A stretch of DNA of 64,000 bases from Gramella sp. KN1008 (GCF_004332155.1 NZ_SJDV01000001.1:248001-312000); one strand, 5' to 3'. Positions 28,387-36,911 are shown, numbered from the stretch's first letter. The notes: a model not told the origin generated them from the letters alone. Program-made: numbers and translations.

Positions 28387-28725
28387 TTATTTTACCACCA
28401 GCTTTCGGGTAGCTTTAGCTGTTCCTTCCTGAATTTTAAGTATATAAATACCTGGAGTTAAGGATGATACGTCCATCTCTCTTCCCCTGATCCGGGTCTT
28501 GTAAACAGATTTACCAAGTACATTGAAAATCTCGATCACCTTATCCTGATTCTTCGACGAAGAAATATAAACTTTTCCTCCGGTAACCGGGTTAGGATAA
28601 ATGGATAGACCTTCTATAGGAGTCTCTGTTCGCTGTGGAACACGCGAAGATTCCTGAGCAACTGCGGGAGCCGCAACCATCAGAAAACCAACAAGTAAAA
28701 AAGTTATTAAGTACTTTTTCTTCAT
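28387..28725 (-). CDS. Stand-alone T9SS type A sorting-domain protein
   Basis: A 112-aa protein made of a signal peptide (MKKKYLITFLLVGFLMV to AVAQ) and, after a short linker, a full type IX secretion C-terminal sorting domain: LSIYPNPVTGGKVYI, IEIFNVLGKSVYKT, MDVSSLTPGIYILKI and the terminal ATRKLVVK. No cargo domain lies between them. ATG 28725 is preferred over the ATG 24 bases upstream because it gives a clean signal peptide. It may be a small secreted or attached protein, or a degenerate cargo gene; see findings. Confidence 0.85.
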   Translation of the reverse strand: MKKKYLITFLLVGFLMVAAPAVAQESSRVPQRTETPIEGLSIYPNPVTGGKVYISSSKNQDKVIEIFNVLGKSVYKTRIRGREMDVSSLTPGIYILKIQEGTAKATRKLVVK

Positions 28726-28816
28726 TCTTCGCAATAGAGATTTCAACAAACTTACAAATAAAATTTCAAAAATCCTGCCAATAAAAAACTATAAAGTTTA
28801 AAAATTATATAAATAA

Positions 28817-28847
28817 AAAACCGGACTGATACTAAAAACCCGGTTTT
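28817..28847 (-). terminator. Terminator-like hairpin on the minus strand
   Basis: AAAACCGG (28847-28840 on the minus strand) pairs with CCGGTTTT (28824-28817), followed by a T/A-rich tail. It lies just below the gene relic at 28884-29196 and looks like its original terminator. Confidence 0.7.
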
Positions 28848-28883
28848 GGTCTATTGGCTGAAATTCAAATTATTAGAGTAATT

Positions 28884-29196
28884 CTACTGTTGGTTTGCCC
28901 TGTTAAATGTGCCCAAGTCTACAGTAGCGTCCACCTCGTAGGTGGCTTCCAAAGAAGGAGTAACACCTTACTATCTTAATTTCGGTAAGATCAGTTCTGT
29001 TTTCATCATCAATATCGAGTACCGTATCGTAGCCTTTAAGGGGTAGCCTCGTAATGGTGGCGCCTGAATTCTTCTTGAATTGAATGGCAGTCCCCCTGGT
29101 TTCAGAAACAGCAGTGAGGTTAACGATACTTGGATTCCTGTTTTCTCCGTTAACCTCAATTGCAGTAGAGAAGTTCCCAATGGTATAAAGCCTGGA
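28884..29196 (-). pseudogene. Frameshifted relic of an unidentified gene
   Basis: On the minus strand a frame free of stops but with no usable start reads LYTIGNFSTAIEVNGENRNP, then VNLTAVSETRGTAIQFKKN and YDTVLDIDDENRTDLTEIKI. Near 28965 one base too many shifts it. In the next frame the text continues sensibly as VTPSLEATYEVDATVDLGTF to a TAG at 28886-28884. Upstream an in-frame TAA at 29199-29197 blocks it. The beta-strand-like composition suggests the C-terminal end of a secreted protein. A sequencing error could explain the shift but not the missing 5' part. Confidence 0.6.
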
Positions 29197-29314
29197 TTAC
29201 CTTAAGATTAATCCTTTGTCATTATAATGTTAGCTTAAGGTTACTATTTGTAAGAAGGCCTTTAAATTGAAATTAATGGTTAATTTTATGGCGCTTAACA
29301 TAGCGTGGATCACT

Positions 29315-29998
29315 ATGAAAAAAAAGGACATTCAAATTTTGCTGGTTGATGATGAGCCAGATATCCTGGAAATTGTTGGTTATAATCTCTCTTCAGAAGG
29401 TTATACGGTTATAACGGCCAACAATGGGACAGAGGCAGTTAAACTGGCAAAAAAAAAGAAGCCGCAATTGATCATTCTGGATGTGATGATGCCCGAGATG
29501 GATGGAATAGAGGCCTGTGAAAAGATCAGGAAACTTCCGGATATGGAAGATACCATCATCACTTTTCTTACAGCCCGGGGCGAAGATTATTCACAGATGG
29601 CCGGATTCGATGCCGGAGCAGATGATTATATCACCAAGCCAATTAAGCCAAAAGTACTGGTGAGTAAGGTTAAAGCTTTACTTCGTCGTTACAGGGAAGA
29701 TTCCGCTTCTTCTCATATCGTTAAATTAGGAGATATTACCATTAATCACGAAGAATATAAAATCGTTCAGGAAGGAGAGGAAAAGGCCCTGCCCCGAAAG
29801 GAATTTGAATTGCTTTCTTTGCTGGCCTCAAAGCCAGGTAAGGTTTTCAAAAGAGAAGATATCCTTGGTAAAGTATGGGGAAATGATATCGTGGTAGGAG
29901 GAAGAACTATTGATGTACATATCAGAAAACTACGCGAAAAAATTGGTAACGAGAAAATAAAGACCATTAAAGGAGTAGGTTATAAGTTTGTAATTTAA
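29315..29998 (+). CDS. OmpR/PhoB-family response regulator
   Basis: A 227-aa regulator. The receiver domain is at about residues 5-120: acidic pair in LLVDDEPDILEI, phosphoacceptor Asp in LIILDVMMPEMDG (about residue 54), and Lys in DYITKPIKP. A winged-helix OmpR DNA-binding domain is at about 130-225 (DVHIRKLREKIG, IKTIKGVGYKF). The ATG at 29315 gives the usual start; in-frame codons further upstream would add 16 residues. The stop overlaps the kinase start (TAATG). Pairing suggests phosphate- or envelope-type signalling; the signal is unknown. Confidence 0.93.
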   Translation: MKKKDIQILLVDDEPDILEIVGYNLSSEGYTVITANNGTEAVKLAKKKKPQLIILDVMMPEMDGIEACEKIRKLPDMEDTIITFLTARGEDYSQMAGFDAGADDYITKPIKPKVLVSKVKALLRRYREDSASSHIVKLGDITINHEEYKIVQEGEEKALPRKEFELLSLLASKPGKVFKREDILGKVWGNDIVVGGRTIDVHIRKLREKIGNEKIKTIKGVGYKFVI

Positions 29999-31077
29999 TG
30001 TCAGAAAAGTTAAGGCGCTCATATAGATTTGCTTTACGAACCTCCTTATACATTAGTATCTTTCTGGGAGGGCTCGTGAGTGTCTTTATGTATCTGGATC
30101 TCGATTTTTCGGCTACATGGCTTATTCTTTTTGTGTTGCTCTGTTATTTTTTCTGTTTCATTATCATTCAGTATAGAGTAGAAAGGTTCATATACCGGCG
30201 CATCAAAAAGGTTTACGATAATGTTTCCCTTTTGGATTCTAAGACGCTCAGTCCTAACCAGATCACTACAGATATGTCCAGCCTTACCAGGGAGGTGAAA
30301 AAATTTGCAGAAGATAAGATGCTCGAGATCGAAACCTTAAAAGTGAGGGAGGCTTACAGGAAAGAGTTTATGGGAAATGTATCACATGAACTTAAAACTC
30401 CTCTTTTTACCGTCCAGGGATATATACTTACGCTTCTGGACGGTGCATATAAGGACAAAGCGGTTCGGAAGAAATATCTCAACCGCGCAAGTAAAGGTGT
30501 TGAGAGGCTTATCTATATAGTAAAGGATCTCGATATGATCACCAAACTGGAAACCGGGGATCTTCATTTAAGGCATGAGAGTTTCGATATTGTAAAGCTT
30601 ATACAGGCGTCTTTTGATTTGCTTGAAATGAAGGCGGCTAAAAAGAATATTACGCTAATCTTTGATATGAACTATGTAGAGCCGGTCATGGTTAGGGCAG
30701 ATAAGGAAAGAATTCAGCAGGTGCTCACCAACCTGATCGTGAATTCCATAAAGTATGGAAAGAAGGGTGGTACTACCGAAATAAGCATAGAGAACCTGAT
30801 AAAGAACAAAGTTATTATTCGGGTAACCGATAATGGTGAAGGAATTAAACAGGAGAATATCACGCGCCTTTTTGAAAGATTCTACCGCGTTGATAAAAGC
30901 GGGTCACGCAAAGAAGGGGGGTCAGGCCTTGGATTGTCTATAGTAAAACATATCCTGGAAGCACATGGGGAAAAGATCTATGTTGAAAGTGTATTTGGAG
31001 TAGGCAGTGAATTCTCATTCACCCTCGAAAAAAGCAAAGAGATCCCTGAAGCAAGTGTGAACCCCGAGATCCCTTAA
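29998..31077 (+). CDS. PhoR-like sensor histidine kinase
   Basis: A 359-aa membrane kinase with two N-terminal helices (about 13-33 and 38-58) and almost no periplasmic loop, so it probably senses within the membrane or through partners. The H-box is FMGNVSHELKTPL (His near residue 130), the N-box RIQQVLTNLIVNSIKYG, and the G-boxes DNGEGI and GGSGLGLSIVKHI. It is translationally coupled to the upstream regulator. Its 3' end overlaps the convergent glycosyltransferase gene by 63 bases. Confidence 0.93.
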   Translation: MSEKLRRSYRFALRTSLYISIFLGGLVSVFMYLDLDFSATWLILFVLLCYFFCFIIIQYRVERFIYRRIKKVYDNVSLLDSKTLSPNQITTDMSSLTREVKKFAEDKMLEIETLKVREAYRKEFMGNVSHELKTPLFTVQGYILTLLDGAYKDKAVRKKYLNRASKGVERLIYIVKDLDMITKLETGDLHLRHESFDIVKLIQASFDLLEMKAAKKNITLIFDMNYVEPVMVRADKERIQQVLTNLIVNSIKYGKKGGTTEISIENLIKNKVIIRVTDNGEGIKQENITRLFERFYRVDKSGSRKEGGSGLGLSIVKHILEAHGEKIYVESVFGVGSEFSFTLEKSKEIPEASVNPEIP

Positions 31078-32079
31078 CCCATCATATTGTTTGATCTCAT
31101 CTAATTTTGATAATTTGAAATCATCCTGCTGGCAAAAAGGGGCTATTTTCAGCTTTTTCATCCTCTGTGCAAGATATTGTTGTTCATCCTGACCCGGTGT
31201 CGGAATAAAGAAAGCCTTCTTTTCAAGTCTTGCAAGATCCATTAAAGTAGTATAGCCTGGTCTGCTTATTATCAGTCTACTGCAGTTTACAGCCTCCTGA
31301 AGTGCGCTCCCATACAGGTAGTTTTTTATATTGATATTAGGATTTTGATTTATATCCGTGACCTCTTCAGAGATCACACCTCTTACAAAAAGTATGCTGG
31401 CTTCGGTTTGTTGCAGTTCCCGGAGTAAAATGGATTCTAGAATGCTGCGCTGAGGTTCGGGTCCGCTCAATAATACTAGATAATCATAGATTTGGGAGGC
31501 TTTTGTTTTTTTAAATCGGCTAAGCGGCCCAATATATTTTACATTTTCAGGTTTCTTCTCAAGATGGCCTAAACGACCACTGAGATTTTTTTCCCCTTCC
31601 AGGTCGGGTACCCAGCATTCATCAAATTTCCTTATATAGCTTTGATGCAGAAAGCTGCTCAGGAAAGAAGTGCTGCCGCTGAGTACATTTAACTGGTGGG
31701 TTATAAAAATGTTCTTTTTGAATTTTGTGCTTTTTACTCCCCATCGGTTGTCTGAAATGATGCCGGCCAGGTCATAGGTATCTACCAGCCTCTCAGTTAA
31801 TTTTTTCTCGGCCTTAATGGTCCTGATGATTCCGGGAGTCCTCATCATCAGTTTCCATTTTAAAGACTTTCCATTTGTGGAATACTGAATATTATAGGAG
31901 GGAAGTTCTATATAGGTTAAATGAGGGAACTCCTTTTGCAACAGTTCGCCGGCTTCCCCATCTGAGGCTATAACGGGTTTATAATCATGTTTTTGTAGAT
32001 TTCTGATGATGGGGATACATCGGGTTGCATGTCCCAGTCCCCAGTTTAACGCAGCTACCAGTATTCTCTTCTTTTGCAT
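31015..32079 (-). CDS. MurG/UGT-like glycosyltransferase (GT-B fold)
   Basis: A 354-aa protein with the GT-B two-domain plan. It begins RILVAALNWGLGHATRCIPI, the glycine/His loop of GT28/GT1-type enzymes; the C-terminal donor site includes NCSRLIISRPGYTTLMDLARL and FFIPTPGQDEQQYLAQRM, matching the nucleotide-sugar region of this class. Acceptor and sugar are unknown. It overlaps the kinase gene tail-to-tail by 63 bases, an unusually long convergent overlap. Confidence 0.82.
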   Translation of the reverse strand: MQKKRILVAALNWGLGHATRCIPIIRNLQKHDYKPVIASDGEAGELLQKEFPHLTYIELPSYNIQYSTNGKSLKWKLMMRTPGIIRTIKAEKKLTERLVDTYDLAGIISDNRWGVKSTKFKKNIFITHQLNVLSGSTSFLSSFLHQSYIRKFDECWVPDLEGEKNLSGRLGHLEKKPENVKYIGPLSRFKKTKASQIYDYLVLLSGPEPQRSILESILLRELQQTEASILFVRGVISEEVTDINQNPNINIKNYLYGSALQEAVNCSRLIISRPGYTTLMDLARLEKKAFFIPTPGQDEQQYLAQRMKKLKIAPFCQQDDFKLSKLDEIKQYDGLRDLGVHTCFRDLFAFFEGE

Positions 32080-32143
32080 AATAGCCCGTTTTCTTGTCTA
32101 CAGGTGTTCGATTTTCTTTAATTTTACCAAAATATTAATTTTT

Positions 32144-32818
32144 GTGGGAAGTAAGAACAAACTCAGACGCTTTAAGGAAAACGAAAAATTTGAAAATGTG
32201 ATCCAGCCTTCCCGTGAGGAATTGCTGGATGGATCATTTGAACTTAAAGGTAAGTGGAGGGAGAAATTCTTTAAAAATGATAAACCTGTGATCCTCGAAC
32301 TTGGTTGTGGAAAGGGAGAGTATACCGTTGAACTCGCAAAACAGGATCCAAATAAAAATTATATTGGAGTTGATATAAAAGGTGCCAGATTCTGGCGCGG
32401 GGCGAAGACTGCTTTGGAAGACGGCCTTGACAATGTCGCGTTCGTAAGAACACAGATTGAACTTATTGAACATGTGTTTCAAACCGGGGAGGTGGATGAA
32501 ATCTGGATAACTTTTCCCGATCCGCAGATTAAATACAAAAGGACCAAGCACAGGCTCACCAATACTGATTTCCTTCAGCGATATAAGAACATTCTGAAAG
32601 AGGACGGAGTGGTACATCTTAAAACCGATTCGGAATTCATGCATGGTTATACTCTTGGTCTTCTGCATGGTGAGGGGCACGAAGTGTTGTATGCGCATCA
32701 TGATATCTATAGAAATGAATATTCACCAAAAGAGGTGACAGGGATACAGACTTTCTATGAAAAACAGTATCTTGAAAAAGGAAAACCTATTACGTATATT
32801 CGGTTCAAGATTAAATAA
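32144..32818 (+). CDS. trmB: tRNA (guanine-N7-)-methyltransferase
   Basis: A 224-aa class I SAM-dependent enzyme making m7G46 in tRNA. The SAM-binding motif is LELGCGKGEYTVELA (about residues 47-61), and the family signature is WITFPDPQIKYKRTKHRLTN. The start is GTG at 32144 (MGSKNKLRRF); frames reaching further upstream run into the start region of the divergent gene and are not credible. Followed 6 bases later by the LysE gene. Confidence 0.95.
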   Translation: MGSKNKLRRFKENEKFENVIQPSREELLDGSFELKGKWREKFFKNDKPVILELGCGKGEYTVELAKQDPNKNYIGVDIKGARFWRGAKTALEDGLDNVAFVRTQIELIEHVFQTGEVDEIWITFPDPQIKYKRTKHRLTNTDFLQRYKNILKEDGVVHLKTDSEFMHGYTLGLLHGEGHEVLYAHHDIYRNEYSPKEVTGIQTFYEKQYLEKGKPITYIRFKIK

Positions 32819-32824
32819 GGGGTA

Positions 32825-33448
32825 TTGGAAGAAACAAAACTATTCCTGATAACTTACTTTGCTGCATTCCTGGGGGTGGTTCCTCCGGGTCTGGTGAACA
32901 TGACGGTGGCTAAGACCTGTGTGGAGCGAGGCAAGAAAAATGGGATGTATGTGGCATTTGGAGCTGCCATCGTGGTTTTAATCCAGGCAATCATAGCCGC
33001 ATTGCTTGCCAAGTATATTTTTGAACATCCGTTTGTAAGAAGGATGCTTTTACGGGCGGGATTGGTTATTTTCTCAATTCTTTTCGTGTATTTCTTCCTG
33101 AAGGCCAGGAAAAAGAAAAAATTCGAACATTCCGCAAAACAGGCCAATGCACATAGCATTTGGAAAGGTATGCTGGTTGCTGTTCTCAATCTTTTCCCCA
33201 TTCCTTATTTTGTTGCCATTGCAGGAGCTATGGACCTCACAAATACGGTCACTTATGACTGGTCCATGATTATTTCATTTTCATTAGCGGCTGCCCTGGG
33301 GAGTTTTTCAACCCTGTACCTGTACGTGGTTTCGTTTGCTAAAATTGAGGAGAAAGTAGATTCTTTTGCAAAGTATTCCAATTACTTCATGGCAAGCCTT
33401 ATGATGGTTCTTATTGTTATTACTCTTGTAAGGATGTATAATCTTTAG
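32825..33448 (+). CDS. LysE-family transporter
   Basis: A 207-aa membrane protein with about six helices and the LysE/RhtB N-terminal pattern FLGVVPPGLVNMTVAKTCVERG (here residues about 15-36), where the PPG motif replaces the usual PGP. A TTG start at 32825 is used, 6 bases after trmB. These proteins export amino acids or related metabolites; substrate is unknown. The ATL gene begins one base after its stop, so the three genes likely form one operon. Confidence 0.85.
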   Translation: MEETKLFLITYFAAFLGVVPPGLVNMTVAKTCVERGKKNGMYVAFGAAIVVLIQAIIAALLAKYIFEHPFVRRMLLRAGLVIFSILFVYFFLKARKKKKFEHSAKQANAHSIWKGMLVAVLNLFPIPYFVAIAGAMDLTNTVTYDWSMIISFSLAAALGSFSTLYLYVVSFAKIEEKVDSFAKYSNYFMASLMMVLIVITLVRMYNL

Positions 33449-33449
33449 G

Positions 33450-33782
33450 ATGAAGGCTAACGAGGGTTTCTTTGAAAGGGTTTATGAGGTATGCAGGCTT
33501 ATTCCTGAGGGGCGGGTGACATCTTACGGTGCCATTGCAAAATATCTGGGCGCAGCCCGTAGTGCCCGTATGGTTGGCTGGGCAATGAACTCTTCCGGGA
33601 ATATGGATGATGTTCCTGCTCACCGTGTTGTTAACCGCAATGGGCTACTTACAGGTAAAAGTCATTTTGGAGGCAGTGATGCCATGCAGCAGCTCTTGGA
33701 GGAAGAAGGAGTTCCTGTCAAGAATCTGCAGGTTCAGGATTTCAATAAATATTTCTGGGATCCGGGGAAGGAACTCACCTGA
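33450..33782 (+). CDS. Alkyltransferase-like protein (ATL), MGMT family
   Basis: A 110-aa protein with the DNA-binding domain of O6-methylguanine-DNA methyltransferases: VCRLIPEGRVTSYGAIAKYLG and an Arg finger in ARSARMVGWAM. The catalytic PCHRV motif reads PAHRVVNRNG, so the acceptor Cys is Ala. Such ATL proteins bind alkylated guanine without repairing it and hand the lesion to nucleotide excision repair. Starts one base after the LysE stop. Confidence 0.9.
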   Translation: MKANEGFFERVYEVCRLIPEGRVTSYGAIAKYLGAARSARMVGWAMNSSGNMDDVPAHRVVNRNGLLTGKSHFGGSDAMQQLLEEEGVPVKNLQVQDFNKYFWDPGKELT

Positions 33783-33868
33783 TTTCAGGATTTGAATTTC
33801 TATAATTTCCTGTTATTAAGCTATAAATCTAATAATACTAATTTCTTCGTATTCTTAGCTTTTCCAAT

Positions 33869-33876
33869 TATATTTG
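33869..33876 (+). promoter_or_regulatory. Candidate mrp promoter (-7 box)
   Basis: TATATTTG matches TAnnTTTG. A TTCG lies 19 bases upstream (33846-33849), a three-of-four match to the -33 box. The start codon is 48 bases downstream. Confidence 0.42.
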
Positions 33877-33923
33877 CATTTAGAATCAATCTATATAAGC
33901 TGAAATCTGCTTAAAACTGCACT

Positions 33924-35057
33924 ATGAAATTAAATAGAAAAGATATATTAAAAGCCCTGGAAACCATATCTGTTGCGGGTGAAGGAAAGAATATGGTAGA
34001 AAGCGGCGTGGTACAGAATGTAATGACCTTTGGCGATGAAGTGGTAGTGGATTTGGTACTCCAGAACCCTGCCCTTCATATTAAAAAACGAGCTGAAGTA
34101 GACGTGATGAAGGTGATTCATGAAAAGGTCTATGCGAAAGCCAAGGTGAAGGTCAATGTTAAAGTACAGGCTCCGGAGAAGAAACCTGAGATCAAAGGAA
34201 AATCCATCCCTGGAATTCAGAATGTGATCGCTGTCGCTTCCGGTAAGGGAGGTGTAGGTAAGTCAACAGTGACTGCCAACCTTGCCGTTACTCTAAGTAA
34301 AATGGGATTCAAGGTAGGTATTCTTGATGCCGATATTTATGGACCATCTGCACCCATCATGTTCGATGTGGAAGCTGAAAGACCTCTTTCAGTGCAGGTA
34401 GATGGTAAGTCCAAGATGAAACCGGTAGAGAACTACGGGGTGAAAATACTTTCTATTGGATTCTTTACCAAACCTAACCAGGCTGTGGTCTGGAGAGGCC
34501 CCATGGCAGCAAAGGCACTGAATCAGATGATATTTGATGCAGCCTGGGGAGAACTGGATTTCCTGCTTGTAGATCTGCCTCCTGGCACGGGGGATATTCA
34601 CCTTTCCATTATGCAGTCTCTGCCTGTTACAGGTGCTGTGATAGTAAGTACACCGCAGAATGTAGCTCTTGCAGATGCGAAGAAAGGGGTCGCGATGTTC
34701 CAGCAGGAAAGTATCAACGTACCAGTACTTGGAATTGTAGAGAACATGGCGTATTTCACGCCGGAAGAACTGCCTGATAATAAATATTACATATTTGGTA
34801 AGGAAGGAGCCAGAAATCTGTCTGAAGATCTTAATGTTCCATTCCTTGGTGAAATTCCTTTGGTACAAAGTCTGAGGGAATCCGGCGATATAGGAAGGCC
34901 GGCTGCTTTACAAACGGCCACTCCTTTAGAAACAGCATTTGAGAATATCACCAGAAATATGGTTCAGGAAACCGTGAACAGAAACAAGAATCTGCCTCCT
35001 ACCGAAGCTATAAAGATCACAACAATGGCAGGATGCAGTGCTGTTAATAAAAAATAG
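33924..35057 (+). CDS. mrp: Mrp/NBP35-family Fe-S cluster carrier ATPase
   Basis: A 377-aa protein with an N-terminal MIP18/DUF59 domain (about 1-90) and a deviant Walker A P-loop ATPase domain (ASGKGGVGKSTVTANLA, about residues 106-122; LLVDLPPGTGD near 214). It delivers Fe-S clusters to apoproteins. The CxxC seen in many Mrp proteins after ENM is absent: the segment reads ENMAYFTPEELPDN. One Cys remains near the end (MAGCSAV). It is followed with no gap by a NifU-like gene, supporting an Fe-S role. Confidence 0.92.
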   Translation: MKLNRKDILKALETISVAGEGKNMVESGVVQNVMTFGDEVVVDLVLQNPALHIKKRAEVDVMKVIHEKVYAKAKVKVNVKVQAPEKKPEIKGKSIPGIQNVIAVASGKGGVGKSTVTANLAVTLSKMGFKVGILDADIYGPSAPIMFDVEAERPLSVQVDGKSKMKPVENYGVKILSIGFFTKPNQAVVWRGPMAAKALNQMIFDAAWGELDFLLVDLPPGTGDIHLSIMQSLPVTGAVIVSTPQNVALADAKKGVAMFQQESINVPVLGIVENMAYFTPEELPDNKYYIFGKEGARNLSEDLNVPFLGEIPLVQSLRESGDIGRPAALQTATPLETAFENITRNMVQETVNRNKNLPPTEAIKITTMAGCSAVNKK

Positions 35058-35300
35058 ATGACAAGCGAGGAAATAAAATTGAATGTTGAAAAGGCTCTGG
35101 CAGAGATTCGTCCATTTCTGGAAAGTGATGGGGGTAATATCTCGCTGGTGTCTATCGAAGACGACAGGCGGGTCATGGTTCAGCTTGAAGGTGCTTGTGT
35201 GGGTTGCAGTGTGAACCAGATGACCCTGAAAAGCGGGGTTGAAATGACCATCAAAAAATATGTACCACAGATAGAAGAAGTGGTAAATATTGAGAAATAA
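35058..35300 (+). CDS. NifU C-terminal domain Fe-S scaffold protein
   Basis: An 80-aa protein consisting of a NifU C-terminal domain. The cluster-binding CxxC is in GACVGCSVNQMTLKSG (about residues 51-66), and the N-terminal LAEIRPFLESDGGNISLV is characteristic. It starts directly after the mrp stop codon, so the pair is co-expressed as a scaffold and carrier. Confidence 0.93.
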   Translation: MTSEEIKLNVEKALAEIRPFLESDGGNISLVSIEDDRRVMVQLEGACVGCSVNQMTLKSGVEMTIKKYVPQIEEVVNIEK

Positions 35301-35326
35301 GACCTGTCTTTAACTTAATTCTAAAC

Positions 35327-36388
35327 ATGATTAAAACAGACATACTAATAATTGGTGCAGGGCCTACTGGCCTTTTTGCCGTTTTTGAAGCAGGTTTGTT
35401 GAAACTCAAGTGTCACCTTATCGATGCTCTTCCTCAGCCGGGAGGTCAGTGTTCTGAGATCTATCCTAAGAAGCCTATCTATGATATCCCGGGTTTTCCT
35501 GAAATTCTGGCGGGTGATCTTGTTGATAATCTTATGGAACAGATAAAACCATTTGAGCCTGGCTTTACGCTGGGAGAAAGGGCTGAGACCATAGATAAGC
35601 AGGAAGACGGAAGTTTTATCGTTACCACTAATAAAGGAACCAGGCATCATGCTCCGGTTATTGTAATTGCCGGCGGCCTTGGAAGCTTTGAACCAAGAAA
35701 GCCCCCAATCGCGGGAATAAAAGATTATGAAGATAAAGGGGTGGCTTATATTATTAGGGATCCTGAAATCTACCGTGATAAAAAGATTGTTATAGCCGGT
35801 GGCGGGGATTCGGCGCTGGATTGGAGTATCTATCTTGCTGAAATAGCAAAAGAGGTATCTCTGGTGCACCGAAGAAAGGATTTCAGAGGTGCTCTTGACT
35901 CTGTAGAAAAAGTAGAGGAATTGTCTAAGTTAGGAAAGATAAATCTGGTGACAGATGCAGAGGTGGTGGATTTGAAAGGTGAAGATAAACTGGAATCTGT
36001 CCTTATAAGACATAAAGACGAAGCCCGGGGAGAAGAACTCAAGGAAACCGATTATTTTATACCTCTTTTTGGACTGTCTCCTAAATTGGGACCTATTGCC
36101 AACTGGGGGCTGGAGATCGAAAAAAATGCCATCAAGGTGGATAATTCATACGATTACCAGACTAATATTCCGGGTATTTATGCCATTGGCGATGTTAATA
36201 CCTATAAGGGAAAACTTAAACTTATCCTGTGTGGTTTCCACGAAGCGGCCATTATGTGCCAGAGTGCGTATCAGCGCATCAATCCTGATAAAAAATACGT
36301 TATGAAATACACGACTGTAAGTGGGGTTAGTGGATTTGACGGGAGCAGGAAGGAAGCTAAGCGAGAAGTAATAAAGAATATAGAGTAA
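35327..36388 (+). CDS. Thioredoxin-reductase-like ferredoxin/flavodoxin-NADP reductase
   Basis: A 353-aa FAD/NAD(P) oxidoreductase: FAD site ILIIGAGPTGLFAVFEAGL (residues 5-23), NADPH site IVIAGGGDSALDWSIYLAE (about 151-169) and C-terminal FAD segment GIYAIGDVNTYKGKLKL. It lacks the redox CxxC of thioredoxin reductase, as in the YumC/FNR2 type. QPGGQCSEIYPKKPIYDIPGF (read in parts) matches that group. The ferredoxin gene 83 bases downstream is a natural electron partner. Confidence 0.92.
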   Translation: MIKTDILIIGAGPTGLFAVFEAGLLKLKCHLIDALPQPGGQCSEIYPKKPIYDIPGFPEILAGDLVDNLMEQIKPFEPGFTLGERAETIDKQEDGSFIVTTNKGTRHHAPVIVIAGGLGSFEPRKPPIAGIKDYEDKGVAYIIRDPEIYRDKKIVIAGGGDSALDWSIYLAEIAKEVSLVHRRKDFRGALDSVEKVEELSKLGKINLVTDAEVVDLKGEDKLESVLIRHKDEARGEELKETDYFIPLFGLSPKLGPIANWGLEIEKNAIKVDNSYDYQTNIPGIYAIGDVNTYKGKLKLILCGFHEAAIMCQSAYQRINPDKKYVMKYTTVSGVSGFDGSRKEAKREVIKNIE

Positions 36389-36471
36389 ATTTTAAATCCC
36401 AGTTTATTTCATAATCGATAAATTCTGTAAGAAATTCAGAATAACGATATTTGGGCCATATTAGAGGAATT

Positions 36472-36807
36472 ATGTCGGATATCAAGATCACAATTATAGA
36501 TAGAGAAGGAGAGGCTCATACTGTGGATGCTCCTACTGATATGAATATGAACCTAATGGAAGTTATTCGTTCATACGAGCTGGCTCCTGAAGGCACTATA
36601 GGTATTTGTGGTGGGATGGCCATGTGTGCTTCCTGTCAGTGCTATATGCTTAACTTTCAGCATATGCTTCCTGAAAAAAGTGTTGAAGAAGAGGATATGC
36701 TGGATCAGGCTTTTTTTGTTGATGATAACAGCAGGCTTAGCTGTCAGATCCCTATTACCGAAGAACTTGATGGTCTTGAAGTGAAGATAGCTCCAACTTC
36801 TGAATAA
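36472..36807 (+). CDS. Adrenodoxin-type 2Fe-2S ferredoxin
   Basis: A 111-aa ferredoxin. The cluster ligands are in GICGGMAMCASCQC (Cys-x5-Cys-x2-Cys) and the fourth Cys in SRLSCQIPI, the vertebrate/adrenodoxin spacing. ATG 36472 (MSDIKITIID) is chosen over an upstream in-frame codon at 36451. It likely takes electrons from the FNR-like reductase next to it; the acceptor is not in view. Confidence 0.93.
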   Translation: MSDIKITIIDREGEAHTVDAPTDMNMNLMEVIRSYELAPEGTIGICGGMAMCASCQCYMLNFQHMLPEKSVEEEDMLDQAFFVDDNSRLSCQIPITEELDGLEVKIAPTSE

Positions 36808-36828
36808 AACTCTTTTAAAGTTTTGTTC

Positions 36829-36911
36829 GTCATTTCGAAGAAGCGCAGCGACTGAGAAATCTCTTTATATTTCAAATCCGGATAGGGATTTCTCCATTTG
36901 GTGGAGATGAC
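36829..36911. repeat. Interspersed imperfect inverted repeat, copy A
   Basis: An 83-base palindromic element: GTCAT (36829-36833) mirrors ATGAC (36907-36911), and GAGAAATC (36854-36861) mirrors GATTTCTC (36887-36894). The same plan occurs at 40260-40354. It lies between the ferredoxin and the convergent DUF3050 gene and looks like a REP/MITE-type intergenic repeat. Confidence 0.75.

Noticed and set aside
28971..29180. 69-codon minus-strand frame starting MGTSLLQLRL
   Set aside because: It is the wrong frame of the gene relic; the neighbouring frame gives the sensible beta-rich sequence.
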